Source of the DNA: Bacteroidales bacterium
GTDB taxonomy: Bacteria > Bacteroidota > Bacteroidia > Bacteroidales > Tenuifilaceae
Length of the DNA stretch: 15,147 nucleotides
Assembly: GCA_020636845.1 (NCBI GenBank)
Contig: JACJXD010000015.1
Span: 1 to 15,147 of the forward strand
Reading direction: 5' to 3'
Made by a program: the position numbers and the translations under genes
Shown: positions 7,382 through 15,103 of the stretch, in pieces
Numbering within the stretch: position 1 is the first letter of the stretch
Layout of the letters: each line of letters starts with the position of its first letter
The notes under the pieces: model-generated
The model's input: the letters and a program-made list of their open reading frames with translations, nothing else
The model's database searches: none
What the model was told of the DNA's origin: nothing

Positions 7382-7401
7382 AGGCTGCTCAAAGGCAGCC
7401 T
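7382..7401. terminator. Bidirectional terminator between the Lrp-family gene and the small minus-strand gene
   Basis: A perfect 7-bp GC-rich stem, AGGCTGC (7382-7388) and GCAGCCT (7395-7401), encloses a 6-base loop. An A-run precedes it and a T-rich stretch follows, so it can work for the plus-strand regulator (stop at 7375) and the convergent minus-strand gene (stop at 7424). Confidence 0.8.
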
Positions 7402-7423
7402 TTCATATTTTAATTTTAATCAT

Positions 7424-7654
7424 TTAGTAGTCTTCTTCATCTTCTTCTTCATAGGCATCATCATAAAGGTTATCTTCCAAAACAGAGTCATCGAAATCCT
7501 CAAGGTCTTCAAACTCATCAATTTCATCGTAAAGCGAACGTCTTACATTTTTTTCCTTTTTAACAGGTTTAAGTTTCTTCGCTCTTTTCAACTCGTCGGA
7601 ATCGTAAGATCCGTTCTTTACGGGTTTCCGAAAATCTTTCTTTGATTTCATCAC
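7424..7654 (-). CDS. Small charge-segregated protein of unknown function
   Basis: The protein has 76 residues. The N-terminal half is rich in lysine and arginine (for example RAKKLKPVKKEKNVRRS, 24-40). The C-terminal 35 residues are almost all acidic with aromatic residues (for example the run ending EEEDEEDY). There is no signal peptide, membrane segment or known motif. Start could be Met1 or Met2. It is likely real: it is closed by a terminator shared with the convergent regulator, it fills its own interval, and short proteins with this basic-then-acidic design occur in this phylum to my knowledge. It may be disordered and bind nucleic acid or ribosomes through its basic half, but that is speculation. 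Confidence 0.65.
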   Translation of the reverse strand: MMKSKKDFRKPVKNGSYDSDELKRAKKLKPVKKEKNVRRSLYDEIDEFEDLEDFDDSVLEDNLYDDAYEEEDEEDY

Positions 7655-7856
7655 GAGAGGTGTTTAATTAATTCTCCATAATTTTAGTTAGACAATTTGT
7701 TTAATTTAATGTGTTACAGTTGCAATTTTACTTATTTTTTTAATTAAAAAAACGTTCTAAATATTTTTTGCGCAATAATTTTTTACCAACTAACATGTTT
7801 TATTAAACGAAATTACAAATTGTTGGCACGAAAGTCAACATCTATCAGTATAAAAG

Positions 7857-7889
7857 TTTAATACAGTAAATTCATATTGTTTACCTTTG
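7857..7889 (+). promoter_or_regulatory. Candidate Bacteroidota-type promoter for the AEC permease
   Basis: TACCTTTG at 7882-7889 matches the TAnnTTTG -7 element exactly. A weak -33 box TTTA lies at 7857-7860 with a 21-base spacer. Transcription would start near 7896, leaving a leader of roughly 15 bases before the ATG at 7912. The rest of the gap 7655-7856 is AT-rich and I see nothing else in it beyond the start region of the minus-strand small gene. Confidence 0.5.
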
Positions 7890-7911
7890 TATATTAGATA
7901 GCCTTAAAATT

Positions 7912-8871
7912 ATGGGGTCGAGTATAATTATTCATCAAATTTTGATATTCGGATTACTAATGCTTATTGGCGTAATTGCTAAAAAAGCAAAGGTAATTTC
8001 AGAAGAAGGAAATGATGTCCTTTCAAGGGTTATTATCGATATAACTCTGCCGGCTCTTATTCTCACAACATTTTTAAAACTCGATTATAATGCAGAAATG
8101 ATGCTAAACGGGGTAGCTGTATTTTGCCTTGCTTATGTTAATCTTTTAATAATGTTTTTAATTGGTACTATTTCGTCAAGGACCCTAAAACTAAATCCTT
8201 CCGAAACAACGGTACACACCCTGCACACAATGTTCGGAAATATCGTCTTTTTAGGATATCCTTTACTCGATGCTCTTTTTCCCGGTGGATTAGGTGTCTT
8301 TTACGCAGCAGCATACCAACTCGCATCAAATTCCATTACTTATACCTATGGCATATATCGGCTAAGTTCCGGTAACCAAAAAGGCAGAATAAAACGCCTT
8401 TTCAACATAAATACTATAGCCCTAATTTTGGGATTTACTTTGATGATGTGCAAAGTAAAAATTCCAGGTTATATTGTTGATGGCTTACACGGTCTTGGCA
8501 AAGTTACAAGCCCATTATCCATGGTTTACATTGGGGCCTTACTCGCTGGTATGAGCATAAAAAATTCGTTTAAAACAACTAGTATTTATGTTATAAGTTT
8601 TACCAAGTTACTATTGATTCCTATATTGCTTGCACTTACCTACAAATTTGCCTTAGAGTTATTAGGTGTTCAGGTATCGACAACGGCATTTTCTGTTCTG
8701 ATAATGGAAGCCGCTATGCCTTGCCAAACAATTGTGGTTGTTATGTCTCGAAGGTACAACGGAGAGTATAAACTTGCCACAGGAAACCTTTTTGTAACCA
8801 CCGTTTTAAGCATTTTTACGCTTCCATTGATATACCGATTTTTAGAATATATTATGAATGTAACTTTTTGA
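7912..8871 (+). CDS. AEC (auxin efflux carrier) family permease
   Basis: The protein has 319 residues with about ten hydrophobic helices in two halves. The first half includes the conserved helix region ITLPALILTTFLKL (43-56) and the motif region TMFGNIVFLGYPLLDALF (106-123) with the family's Asn-Gly-Pro pattern. The last helices carry EAAMPCQTIVVVMSRRYNGE (266-285), which is typical of AEC transporters such as bacterial malate permeases. It should sit in the inner membrane and move an organic anion or amino-acid-like solute, but the substrate cannot be read from sequence. It has its own promoter and its stop codon is only five bases from the stop of the convergent YceI-like gene. Confidence 0.88.
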   Translation: MGSSIIIHQILIFGLLMLIGVIAKKAKVISEEGNDVLSRVIIDITLPALILTTFLKLDYNAEMMLNGVAVFCLAYVNLLIMFLIGTISSRTLKLNPSETTVHTLHTMFGNIVFLGYPLLDALFPGGLGVFYAAAYQLASNSITYTYGIYRLSSGNQKGRIKRLFNINTIALILGFTLMMCKVKIPGYIVDGLHGLGKVTSPLSMVYIGALLAGMSIKNSFKTTSIYVISFTKLLLIPILLALTYKFALELLGVQVSTTAFSVLIMEAAMPCQTIVVVMSRRYNGEYKLATGNLFVTTVLSIFTLPLIYRFLEYIMNVTF

Positions 8872-8876
8872 CATGG

Positions 8877-9446
8877 TTAATTCATTTTTAACTTCACCTC
8901 AACTGTAAAAACGTCGTCAATCATATTATCGCCCAAATTATCGAAAAATTTTCCAGAACCGTATCTTACGTTAAATTGAGTTCTATCAACTTTAATAATC
9001 GTTGTGTAATACTTACCACTCCTTAGAACATCAAACGAAATAGGATGGGTTGTTCCTTTTATTGTTAAATCGGCAGTTACTTTTGCTCTGTTTTCTTTAA
9101 ACTTGCCAGATTTCACATTCTTCAAAAACACAACAGGGTATTTTTCTACTCCAAAAAAATCGTCGGATTTCAAATGCCCAACAAGTTTCTTATTCCACTC
9201 TGGGTCTTCCAAATCTGAACAAACAATACTATTCATGTCTATGGTAAACGAACCATCAATAATGGCATTGTTGCTAACAATTAAAGAGCCTGCTTTTAGT
9301 GCTACTGTCCCAAAATGTTCACCCGTTATCTTTTTGGCATTCCATTTCACAGCCGATTCGGATAAACTTACTGTCATTTCCTGCGCTTTTACGCTATAAG
9401 ATAGTATGAACGTAATTGCAATTAATATTAACTTTGTGTTCTTCAT
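8877..9446 (-). CDS. YceI-like secreted lipid-binding protein
   Basis: The protein has 189 residues. Residues 1-21 are a signal peptide (KLILIAITFILSYSVKA, then QEM), giving export to the periplasm. The mature part reads as a YceI-type lipocalin-like beta barrel. It includes VKWNAKKITGEHFGTVALKAG (33-53), FTIDMNSIVCSDL (67-79), a LVGHLKSDDFFGVEKYPVVFL stretch (88-108) and an ADLTIKGTTHPISFDV stretch (125-140), all in family order. YceI proteins bind isoprenoid or other long-chain lipids such as octaprenyl pyrophosphate derivatives; the ligand here is unknown. The gene is divergent from dtd, 69 bases away, and convergent with the AEC permease. Confidence 0.9.
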   Translation of the reverse strand: MKNTKLILIAITFILSYSVKAQEMTVSLSESAVKWNAKKITGEHFGTVALKAGSLIVSNNAIIDGSFTIDMNSIVCSDLEDPEWNKKLVGHLKSDDFFGVEKYPVVFLKNVKSGKFKENRAKVTADLTIKGTTHPISFDVLRSGKYYTTIIKVDRTQFNVRYGSGKFFDNLGDNMIDDVFTVEVKLKMN

Positions 9447-9515
9447 CGATTATTGTATTAATGTTTAAATATAAAAACAGCATTAAGCAATAAATGTTCT
9501 ATTATACAGTAAATT

Positions 9516-9968
9516 ATGCGAGTAGTTATTCAGCGAGTGACAAAAGCCAACGTCGAAGTTGACAAAAAAACGACCGGAGCAATAAACAAGGGTTTGCTGA
9601 TTCTTGCCGGATTTGAAAGTTCCGACACTAAAGAGGATTTAGAATGGATTGCCGCCAAAATAGTAAAACTTAGAATTTTCGACGACCGAGATGGTGTTAT
9701 GAATCTTAGCATTTCCGAAATTAACGGCGACATTTTACTTGTTAGCCAATTTACTCTACATGCCAAAACAAAAAAAGGTAATCGCCCTTCGTATGTAAAA
9801 GCAGCTCCACCCGAAATTTCTATACCTCTTTACGAAATATTTAAAAGTATTTTGGAACAAGAATTAGGAAAGCCTGTTTTCTCAGGAATATTCGGTGCGA
9901 AGATGTCTGTTTCGCTCGTAAACGATGGTCCTGTAACTATAATTATTGATTCTAAAAACAAAGAATAG
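9516..9968 (+). CDS. dtd: D-aminoacyl-tRNA deacylase
   Basis: The protein has 150 residues, the normal length. It starts with the classic MRVVIQRVTKANVEV. The catalytic loop SQFTLHAKTKKGNRPSY spans 77-93 (S77-Q-F-T80), and the cross-subunit Gly-cis-Pro motif is NDGPVT at 136-141 (G138-P139). It hydrolyses D-amino acids (and glycine mischarged on tRNA-Ala) from tRNA as chiral proofreading, acting as a homodimer in the cytoplasm. It is the first gene of an operon with a MazG-like hydrolase and DeoC, and its stop codon overlaps the next start by one base. Confidence 0.96.
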   Translation: MRVVIQRVTKANVEVDKKTTGAINKGLLILAGFESSDTKEDLEWIAAKIVKLRIFDDRDGVMNLSISEINGDILLVSQFTLHAKTKKGNRPSYVKAAPPEISIPLYEIFKSILEQELGKPVFSGIFGAKMSVSLVNDGPVTIIIDSKNKE

Positions 9969-10309
9969 TGGAAAACTCCGAATTAACGCTTAACAACGTA
10001 CAACGAATAGTTGATGACTGGATAAAAAGATATGGCGTTCGCTATTTTAACGAATTGACCAATATGGTGCTATTAACTGAAGAAGTAGGTGAGTTAGCAA
10101 GGCTCATGGCGCGATACTATGGAGAGCAATCGTTTAAAAACAAGGAAGAGGCCAAACCTATTGCCGACGAAATAGCCGATGTCCTGTTTGTTTTAATTTG
10201 CATTGCAAACCAAACTGGTGTTGATTTATCCCAAGCCTTTGTCAAAAATTTAGAAAAAAAGACAAACAGAGACTCCGAGAGACATAAGAATAATTCCAAA
10301 TTATTGTAA
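9968..10309 (+). CDS. MazG-like nucleotide pyrophosphohydrolase
   Basis: The protein has 113 residues. The metal-binding four-helix motif is E38-E39-x-G-E42 followed by E68-x-x-D71 (in ADEIADVLF). This is the EExxE...ExxD signature of all-alpha NTP pyrophosphatases, which hydrolyse (d)NTPs to the monophosphate and pyrophosphate. The start is a GTG at 9968-9970 that shares one base with the dtd stop (TAGTG); the first downstream ATG (residue 33) would remove the first helix, so GTG is chosen. The single-domain length is typical of the small MazG-like family. Coupled translation with dtd and the following deoC supports a three-gene operon for translation and nucleotide quality control. Confidence 0.9.
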   Translation: MENSELTLNNVQRIVDDWIKRYGVRYFNELTNMVLLTEEVGELARLMARYYGEQSFKNKEEAKPIADEIADVLFVLICIANQTGVDLSQAFVKNLEKKTNRDSERHKNNSKLL

Positions 10310-10345
10310 ATTTGGAGCATAAAGCAAAACATCAATTTAACAATC

Positions 10346-11248
10346 ATGGAAGAACTTTCGTTTGAAGAAAAATTTAATCTTGACGTAGATGAACTTCAAG
10401 TTAAAAAGGCTCTAAATCAAATAGCCGATATTGCTAACGCTAGAAAAAACGATGTTGAAATCCTCAAAAAGTGTTTTAGCATTATCGATTTAACCACATT
10501 ACATACAACCGATAATTATAAGACCGGAAAACAGTTTGCCGACAGAGTTAGCAAATTCCCTTCCGATTTCCCGGGAATGCCTAATGTGGCTGCAATTTGC
10601 GTTTATCCTTCGCTTGTCCCAGTAATTAAAGAAAATTTAACCGCAGATAATGTTAAGATAGCATCTGTTTCTGCTGGGTTCCCTTCTTCCCAAACGTTTA
10701 TAGACATTAAACTTTCCGAATGTCAAATGACCATAGAAGAGGGAGCCGACGAAATAGACGTAGTAATTTCTGTTGGTTCGTTTTTGGAAGGTGATTATTA
10801 TACTGTATTTAGTGAATTACAGCAAATAAAAGAAGTTGCCGACGACAAGCAGGTAAAGGTGATTTTGGAAACAGGCGCGCTTCCTAGTCTCAGCGATATA
10901 AAACTTGCCTCATTCCTTGCAATGGAAGCGGGTGCCGATTTTATTAAAACATCCACAGGAAAAATGGAACCGGCTGCAACACCTGAGGCTGTTTATGTAA
11001 TGTGCGAAGCCATTAAAGAATATTACGAAAAAACAGGGAAAAAGATTGGAATTAAGCCAGCAGGCGGAGTTTCCACATCGTACGATGCAATTGTATTTTA
11101 CTCTATAGTAGAAAAAATATTAGGACAGGAATGGCTTTACCCCAAATTGTTCCGACTTGGAACAAGTAGGCTTGCCGACATTTTGCTATCCGATATTTTA
11201 GGAAAAGAAATTAAATATTTTAGCCAATCTTCTACAGCAAAGTATTAG
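10346..11248 (+). CDS. deoC: Deoxyribose-phosphate aldolase
   Basis: The protein has 300 residues, of the longer E. coli-like DeoC type. Conserved sites are ADEIDVV (134-140, D138), KVILETG (171-177), the Schiff-base lysine K201 in DFIKTSTGK (198-206) and the second catalytic lysine K237 in GIKPAGG (235-241). It splits 2-deoxy-D-ribose 5-phosphate into glyceraldehyde 3-phosphate and acetaldehyde in deoxynucleoside catabolism. It lies 36 bases after the MazG-like gene and ends the operon at a strong terminator. The extra N-terminal residues are ordinary for this group. Confidence 0.95.
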   Translation: MEELSFEEKFNLDVDELQVKKALNQIADIANARKNDVEILKKCFSIIDLTTLHTTDNYKTGKQFADRVSKFPSDFPGMPNVAAICVYPSLVPVIKENLTADNVKIASVSAGFPSSQTFIDIKLSECQMTIEEGADEIDVVISVGSFLEGDYYTVFSELQQIKEVADDKQVKVILETGALPSLSDIKLASFLAMEAGADFIKTSTGKMEPAATPEAVYVMCEAIKEYYEKTGKKIGIKPAGGVSTSYDAIVFYSIVEKILGQEWLYPKLFRLGTSRLADILLSDILGKEIKYFSQSSTAKY

Positions 11249-11252
11249 TCCT

Positions 11253-11282
11253 AAAAAGAGCCGCTATGTTGCGGCTCTTTTT
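11253..11282. terminator. Strong bidirectional terminator between deoC and the repeat lipoprotein gene
   Basis: A perfect 12-bp stem has arms AAAAAGAGCCGC (11253-11264) and GCGGCTCTTTTT (11271-11282) with a TATGTT loop. The A-run on one side and the T-run on the other let it work in both directions. It serves deoC (stop at 11248) and the convergent minus-strand gene whose stop is at 11296. Confidence 0.9.
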
Positions 11283-11295
11283 AAGCATTCTTGAA

Positions 11296-12342
11296 TTACA
11301 TCTGGGGAGTTCCAGCTTCCTCCCACTCAACAACAGCATGTGCAACAATATATATTAATCCCGACAAATTTTCGACTGTATATGTAGTACTCGTGCTTGA
11401 AATTCCATCTACGACTATTGGGTACTGTCCGGGAGCAACTGTTTCTGAACCATTATTTAATGGTAACCTTTCCATCCCCACGTACAAATGGTTTTCCAAC
11501 ATAATAAAGCCGTTTAGCATCGAATAGGAAACCACAGCAACTCCATTGTGATAACTAACAAAAAGAGTTCCAACAAGAGTTCCTTTATCGGTATCGCATT
11601 GTCCCGCTGCAGCCCAAATTTCAAAATTGTAATCACCTTCGGTTACTGCATTTGACCAACCCCAACGATTAAAACCCCACTCCAAAAAGCAAGTAGCGTA
11701 TTCGTCTCCAAAAGCAAAGGCGGTTTCTTGAACAAACACAGTTCCGGGATCATCGGAACATTCCTGCTTACAGTACTCAAAGTACATTGCCCAACTTCCA
11801 CTCTCATTAAACTGATTACCTGCACCCCAAGCGGTTTGCTGATCTACAATACTGTCTCCATCGAATTTTACAACAACGGCATGTGCTGCAATTACAAAGC
11901 AATCTTCGAAATCGGATAAGTTAAATTGATAGGTAATTTCGCTTACAGGATTACTAAACGTTTCCCCATAAGGAAAATGTCCAATTTGCGGATTGCCCTT
12001 TTTGTTTAAAGGAATACCACTTAAATTGCCAACATAAAGATGTGTTTCCGAAATTAAATAACCATTCGATGAAGAATAGGTAACGTACAGATAATCGGCA
12101 TCGTTACCAACAGTAACAGTACCTGCATCGATGTATTGCCCAGCCGTAAGCATTACCACAGTTGGCGTTCCGCAAAAATCGCTTTCGTTTGGAGCCATTG
12201 CTTTCATTGAAACTTCCTTTGTGTCTATGGCTGATAAGGGCGCCACAACCTGATCGTCCTGCTTTTGACAGGAGATTGATAAAAATAGAGCCACAACCAA
12301 TCCTAGTAGTTTGCCTCCGTTTGTTATTTTGCTCATAATCAA
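11296..12342 (-). CDS. Secreted lipoprotein with two internal repeats, function unknown
   Basis: The protein has 348 residues. Residues 1-24 are a lipoprotein signal with lipobox SISC, so Cys25 is probably lipidated; Met3 is an equally possible start. The mature part holds two related units of about 95 residues, near 64-158 and 245-340. Each has a GTVTVG/GTLVGT strand, a xxxNGYLISETHLYVG or LNGFIMLENHLYVG segment, and an IAAHAVV or IVAHAVV end. Between them lies a tryptophan-rich spacer with QTAWGAG and ETAFAFG elements. This suggests a duplicated beta-sandwich on the cell surface. I do not recognise an enzymatic motif. Similar repeat proteins are common in this phylum. A clear Bacteroidota promoter precedes it and a terminator shared with deoC follows. 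Confidence 0.85.
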   Translation of the reverse strand: MIMSKITNGGKLLGLVVALFLSISCQKQDDQVVAPLSAIDTKEVSMKAMAPNESDFCGTPTVVMLTAGQYIDAGTVTVGNDADYLYVTYSSSNGYLISETHLYVGNLSGIPLNKKGNPQIGHFPYGETFSNPVSEITYQFNLSDFEDCFVIAAHAVVVKFDGDSIVDQQTAWGAGNQFNESGSWAMYFEYCKQECSDDPGTVFVQETAFAFGDEYATCFLEWGFNRWGWSNAVTEGDYNFEIWAAAGQCDTDKGTLVGTLFVSYHNGVAVVSYSMLNGFIMLENHLYVGMERLPLNNGSETVAPGQYPIVVDGISSTSTTYTVENLSGLIYIVAHAVVEWEEAGTPQM

Positions 12343-12361
12343 AAAATTTAATTAATTTAAA

Positions 12362-12393
12362 CAAATGTATGAACAATAATATTTCAAGTCAAA
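12362..12393 (-). promoter_or_regulatory. Promoter of the repeat lipoprotein gene (Bacteroidota consensus)
   Basis: Read on the minus strand, TTTG (12393-12390), 20 bases, then TACATTTG (12369-12362) match the TTTG-N19-21-TAnnTTTG consensus exactly. The start of transcription would fall near 12355, just ahead of the ATG at 12342. Confidence 0.75.
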
Positions 12394-12459
12394 TTATTTG
12401 GATTGATTAAAAGCAATTATTGATGAAAGAAGAACTTTTTGTGTCTAAAATTATAATAA

Positions 12460-12487
12460 AAAAGGTCGTTAATTTTAACGACCTTTT
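12460..12487. terminator. Terminator after the symporter gene
   Basis: An 11-bp stem has arms AAAAGGTCGTT (12460-12470) and AACGACCTTTT (12477-12487) with an AATTTT loop. On the minus strand it follows the symporter stop (12505) and ends in a T-run. It could also stop transcription in the other direction. Confidence 0.8.
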
Positions 12488-12504
12488 CTTCTGTCAGTTT
12501 TCAA

Positions 12505-14103
12505 TTACCACCAAATAGCATATAAAAATATTAGTATAACAACAACAATGGTTGCTGCAATTTTAAACCCTTTACTGGTTTCAAACAATTTCTTAGAGAT
12601 TGTAATACTTTTTGCCTGAACCTTATTACCTTCGATTTTTGCAAACAGCCATATTATAGCCAAACAGATTAAGAAAACAATACCCATTCTATCGATAAAA
12701 GGCAAACTTGGAGTTATAATTTTAAACAATACCGAAAAAACAAAGGTTCCTACAGCCGATGCTAACGCCCCATTTGCCGTTGCCTTTTTATAGAAAAAGC
12801 CTGCCAGGAATATAGCCAAAGCACCTGGGCTTATAAAACCCGTAAATTCCTGTATATACTGAAAAGCCTGATCAAGATTAGACAATTTCGGTGCAATAAT
12901 AACAGCAATAATTAACGCAAAAAGAGCAGCAATTCGTCCTACGCTAACAAGCTTATGCTCCGATGCTTTTTTGTCGATAAATTCCCTATAAATATCCATA
13001 GTGAAAATGGTTGAAACACTGTTCATCATAGATGCCAACGAACTTACAATTGCAGCAGCCAATGCGGCAAAAGCCAATCCTTTAACACCAGCAGGAACAA
13101 AATTGTGCAAAAGCCATGGATAAGCTTCATCGGATTTGGCAATATCGGCATGAAGAGCAAAGGCAACAATACCAGGAATAACAACAATTAATGGAATTAA
13201 AATTTTTAGAAAAGAAGCAAATACTAATCCACTTTGCGCTTCCTTTACGCTTTTTGCAGCCAGTGCACGTTGTATAATATATTGATTACAACCCCAATAG
13301 TAAAGATTTGCAACCCACATACCTCCGATTAAAACACTTATTCCGGGTAAATCGAGATAAGCATCTTTTACCCCGCCTTTTCCATCGGGAATCATGAGAG
13401 TTCCCTTTTGTATGATCATATCGAACTTTTCGGGAACTTGCTGTAGCAGCGTTTTAAAACCGGCAAAAAAGCCATGACCTTCACTTAAATAGTTAAGCGC
13501 AAAATAAGTGGTTACCAAACCGCCACCAACCAAAAATACAACCTGAACAACATCGGTCCATGCAACAGCTTTTAAGCCGCCATAAATAGAATATACCGCG
13601 GCAAAAATTGCTAGGCCTAAAATTCCAAATATCATGGGAACACCCATAATTTTCTGAATGGCAAGTGCTCCGAGGTAAATTATAGATGTAAGGTTTACAA
13701 AAATGAAAACGAGCAGCCAAAATATGGCCATTACCGTTTTAACTCGCTTATCGAAACGCATTTCCAAGAACTGGGGCATTGTAAATATTTTTTTCTCCAA
13801 GAATATCGGAAGAAAAAATATGGCAACTACAATTAGCGTTAAAGCAGCCATCCACTCATACGAAGCAATTCCCATTCCTATGGCAAAACCCGATCCGGAC
13901 ATGCCAATAAACTGTTCTGCAGAAATGTTCGACGCTATTAAAGATGCGCCAATTGCCCACCATGGTAAAGCACGACCAGCCAGAAAATAATCGCCAGAGT
14001 TTGTTTCCGAATCGCGTTTTCTAAACGAAATCCACAATCCAAGCCCTACAATAACAACTGCATAGGCTATAAAAACTACATAATCAATGGTTTCGAACGA
14101 CAT
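12505..14103 (-). CDS. Sodium/sugar symporter, SSS family, vSGLT-like
   Basis: The protein has 532 residues from the ATG at 14103. An in-frame ATG at 14139 lies upstream of the promoter's expected start site, so it is not used. The sequence is collinear with the Vibrio galactose symporter vSGLT as I recall it. It has SAEQFIGMSGSG (61-72), SYEWMAA (81-87), NLTS..YLG, YSIYGGL (171-177), WVANLYYWGCNQYIIQRALA (263-282), FASFLK (295-300), AIVSSLASMMNS (351-362) and FQYIQEFTG (414-422). The residues that bind galactose in vSGLT (Q69, E88, N260, Y263, K294) correspond to Q64, E83, N266, Y269 and K300, all conserved. It should import a hexose with sodium through a 14-helix LeuT-fold. It has its own promoter and lies 91 bases downstream of the sugar nucleotidyltransferase gene. 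Confidence 0.93.
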   Translation of the reverse strand: MSFETIDYVVFIAYAVVIVGLGLWISFRKRDSETNSGDYFLAGRALPWWAIGASLIASNISAEQFIGMSGSGFAIGMGIASYEWMAALTLIVVAIFFLPIFLEKKIFTMPQFLEMRFDKRVKTVMAIFWLLVFIFVNLTSIIYLGALAIQKIMGVPMIFGILGLAIFAAVYSIYGGLKAVAWTDVVQVVFLVGGGLVTTYFALNYLSEGHGFFAGFKTLLQQVPEKFDMIIQKGTLMIPDGKGGVKDAYLDLPGISVLIGGMWVANLYYWGCNQYIIQRALAAKSVKEAQSGLVFASFLKILIPLIVVIPGIVAFALHADIAKSDEAYPWLLHNFVPAGVKGLAFAALAAAIVSSLASMMNSVSTIFTMDIYREFIDKKASEHKLVSVGRIAALFALIIAVIIAPKLSNLDQAFQYIQEFTGFISPGALAIFLAGFFYKKATANGALASAVGTFVFSVLFKIITPSLPFIDRMGIVFLICLAIIWLFAKIEGNKVQAKSITISKKLFETSKGFKIAATIVVVILIFLYAIWW

Positions 14104-14127
14104 AATGTTTGGTTTTAGGTTTACTAA

Positions 14128-14159
14128 CAAAAATATCAATCCTGAACAAAGCAGTCAAA
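14128..14159 (-). promoter_or_regulatory. Promoter of the sodium/sugar symporter (Bacteroidota consensus)
   Basis: On the minus strand, TTTG (14159-14156), 20 bases, then TATTTTTG (14135-14128) match TTTG-N20-TAnnTTTG. The transcript would start near 14121, which leaves a leader of about 18 bases before the ATG at 14103 and supports that start codon. Confidence 0.75.
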
Positions 14160-14194
14160 AAAAACAACTCAGCAAAAACTATACATATACAACT

Positions 14195-15103
14195 TTATCG
14201 GTTCCAAAGCGGACTGGGGTAAACTCCACTACTGACTAGTTTCTGCAACTGATCGACAACCATTTGCCGATCGCCCGGATAAGTCACACCAAACCAGGCA
14301 GAGTTTGTAGAAAGCACCTTACAAGTCGCCTTTCCTTCCTGAATAGCCTTATTAACAACCGAAGGAATGTAGAATTCAGCCTTAGGATTTTCAATGGAAT
14401 TTTCAAAAAAGTTTATCATTAAACTTTCCGTATAATTAAAGAAATCGGGTGTAAATCCCCAGAAATTCATAGATACCTGTAGATTTTCATCAAGTTCAAC
14501 TAATTTTCCTTCTTCGTTTTTAAAGCAAACTTTTCCGTTTATCCTTTCTATTTGGGTGTGTTCAACAACATTCTGCAAAAGCATTTGACTATTGGTTGTG
14601 CAAACACCTCGAGAAACGAAGCCTTCTTCCGAAAGCGTTTTTCCCAATTTAAAGCCCACCATAAAGTAACTCCCTTCGGGAAGATTGGGCTTGGACAGCT
14701 CCTGTGCTAAAACACGAAATGTATCGTACCCGTAAAAATCATCGGCATTTATTACGGCAAAAGGTTCATTAACCTTTTCGCGGGCAACCCAAACAGCATG
14801 AGCGGTTCCCCATGGTTTTGTTCTATCCTTCGGACAAGCAAAATTTGCAGGCAACATATCCAATTCTTGGTATGCTATTTCGAAGTGAACATCCTTATTG
14901 AATCTATTACCAAATACCTCAAGAAAATCTTTTTCGATACTTTTTCTAATCACAAAAACAACCTTTCCGAATCCCGCACGAAAGGCATCGTAAACCGAAT
15001 AATCAATAATGGTTTCGCCATTAGGTCCCAAACCGTCAACTTGTTTTAGTCCCCCATAACGGCTGCCCATTCCGGCAGCAAGAATAATAAGTGTTGGTTT
15101 CAT
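14195..15103 (-). CDS. Sugar-phosphate nucleotidyltransferase
   Basis: The protein has 302 residues with a Rossmann-like NTP_transferase fold. The nucleotide-binding signature is LAAGMGSRYGGLKQV (8-22). KPWGTAHAVW (96-105) is the G-T-A-x-A base-recognition loop and VINADDFYG (117-125) carries the metal-binding aspartates. SAWFGVTYPGDR (268-279) is a conserved C-terminal segment of this subfamily. It transfers a nucleotide onto a sugar 1-phosphate to make an NDP-sugar. It lies upstream of the sodium/sugar symporter, so both may serve hexose or hexosamine use. The exact sugar and nucleotide cannot be told. The last 44 bases of the window (15104-15147) are its AT-rich upstream region, where I see no clear promoter. 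Confidence 0.9.
   Translation of the reverse strand: MKPTLIILAAGMGSRYGGLKQVDGLGPNGETIIDYSVYDAFRAGFGKVVFVIRKSIEKDFLEVFGNRFNKDVHFEIAYQELDMLPANFACPKDRTKPWGTAHAVWVAREKVNEPFAVINADDFYGYDTFRVLAQELSKPNLPEGSYFMVGFKLGKTLSEEGFVSRGVCTTNSQMLLQNVVEHTQIERINGKVCFKNEEGKLVELDENLQVSMNFWGFTPDFFNYTESLMINFFENSIENPKAEFYIPSVVNKAIQEGKATCKVLSTNSAWFGVTYPGDRQMVVDQLQKLVSSGVYPSPLWNR

Noticed and set aside
9103..9399. 98-codon plus-strand open frame opposite the YceI-like gene
   Set aside because: It shadows a well-supported secreted protein with signal peptide; no family features in the antisense frame.
14104..14139. Upstream ATG for the symporter
   Set aside because: The promoter at 14128-14159 would start transcription near 14121, downstream of this ATG, and the vSGLT alignment begins at 14103.
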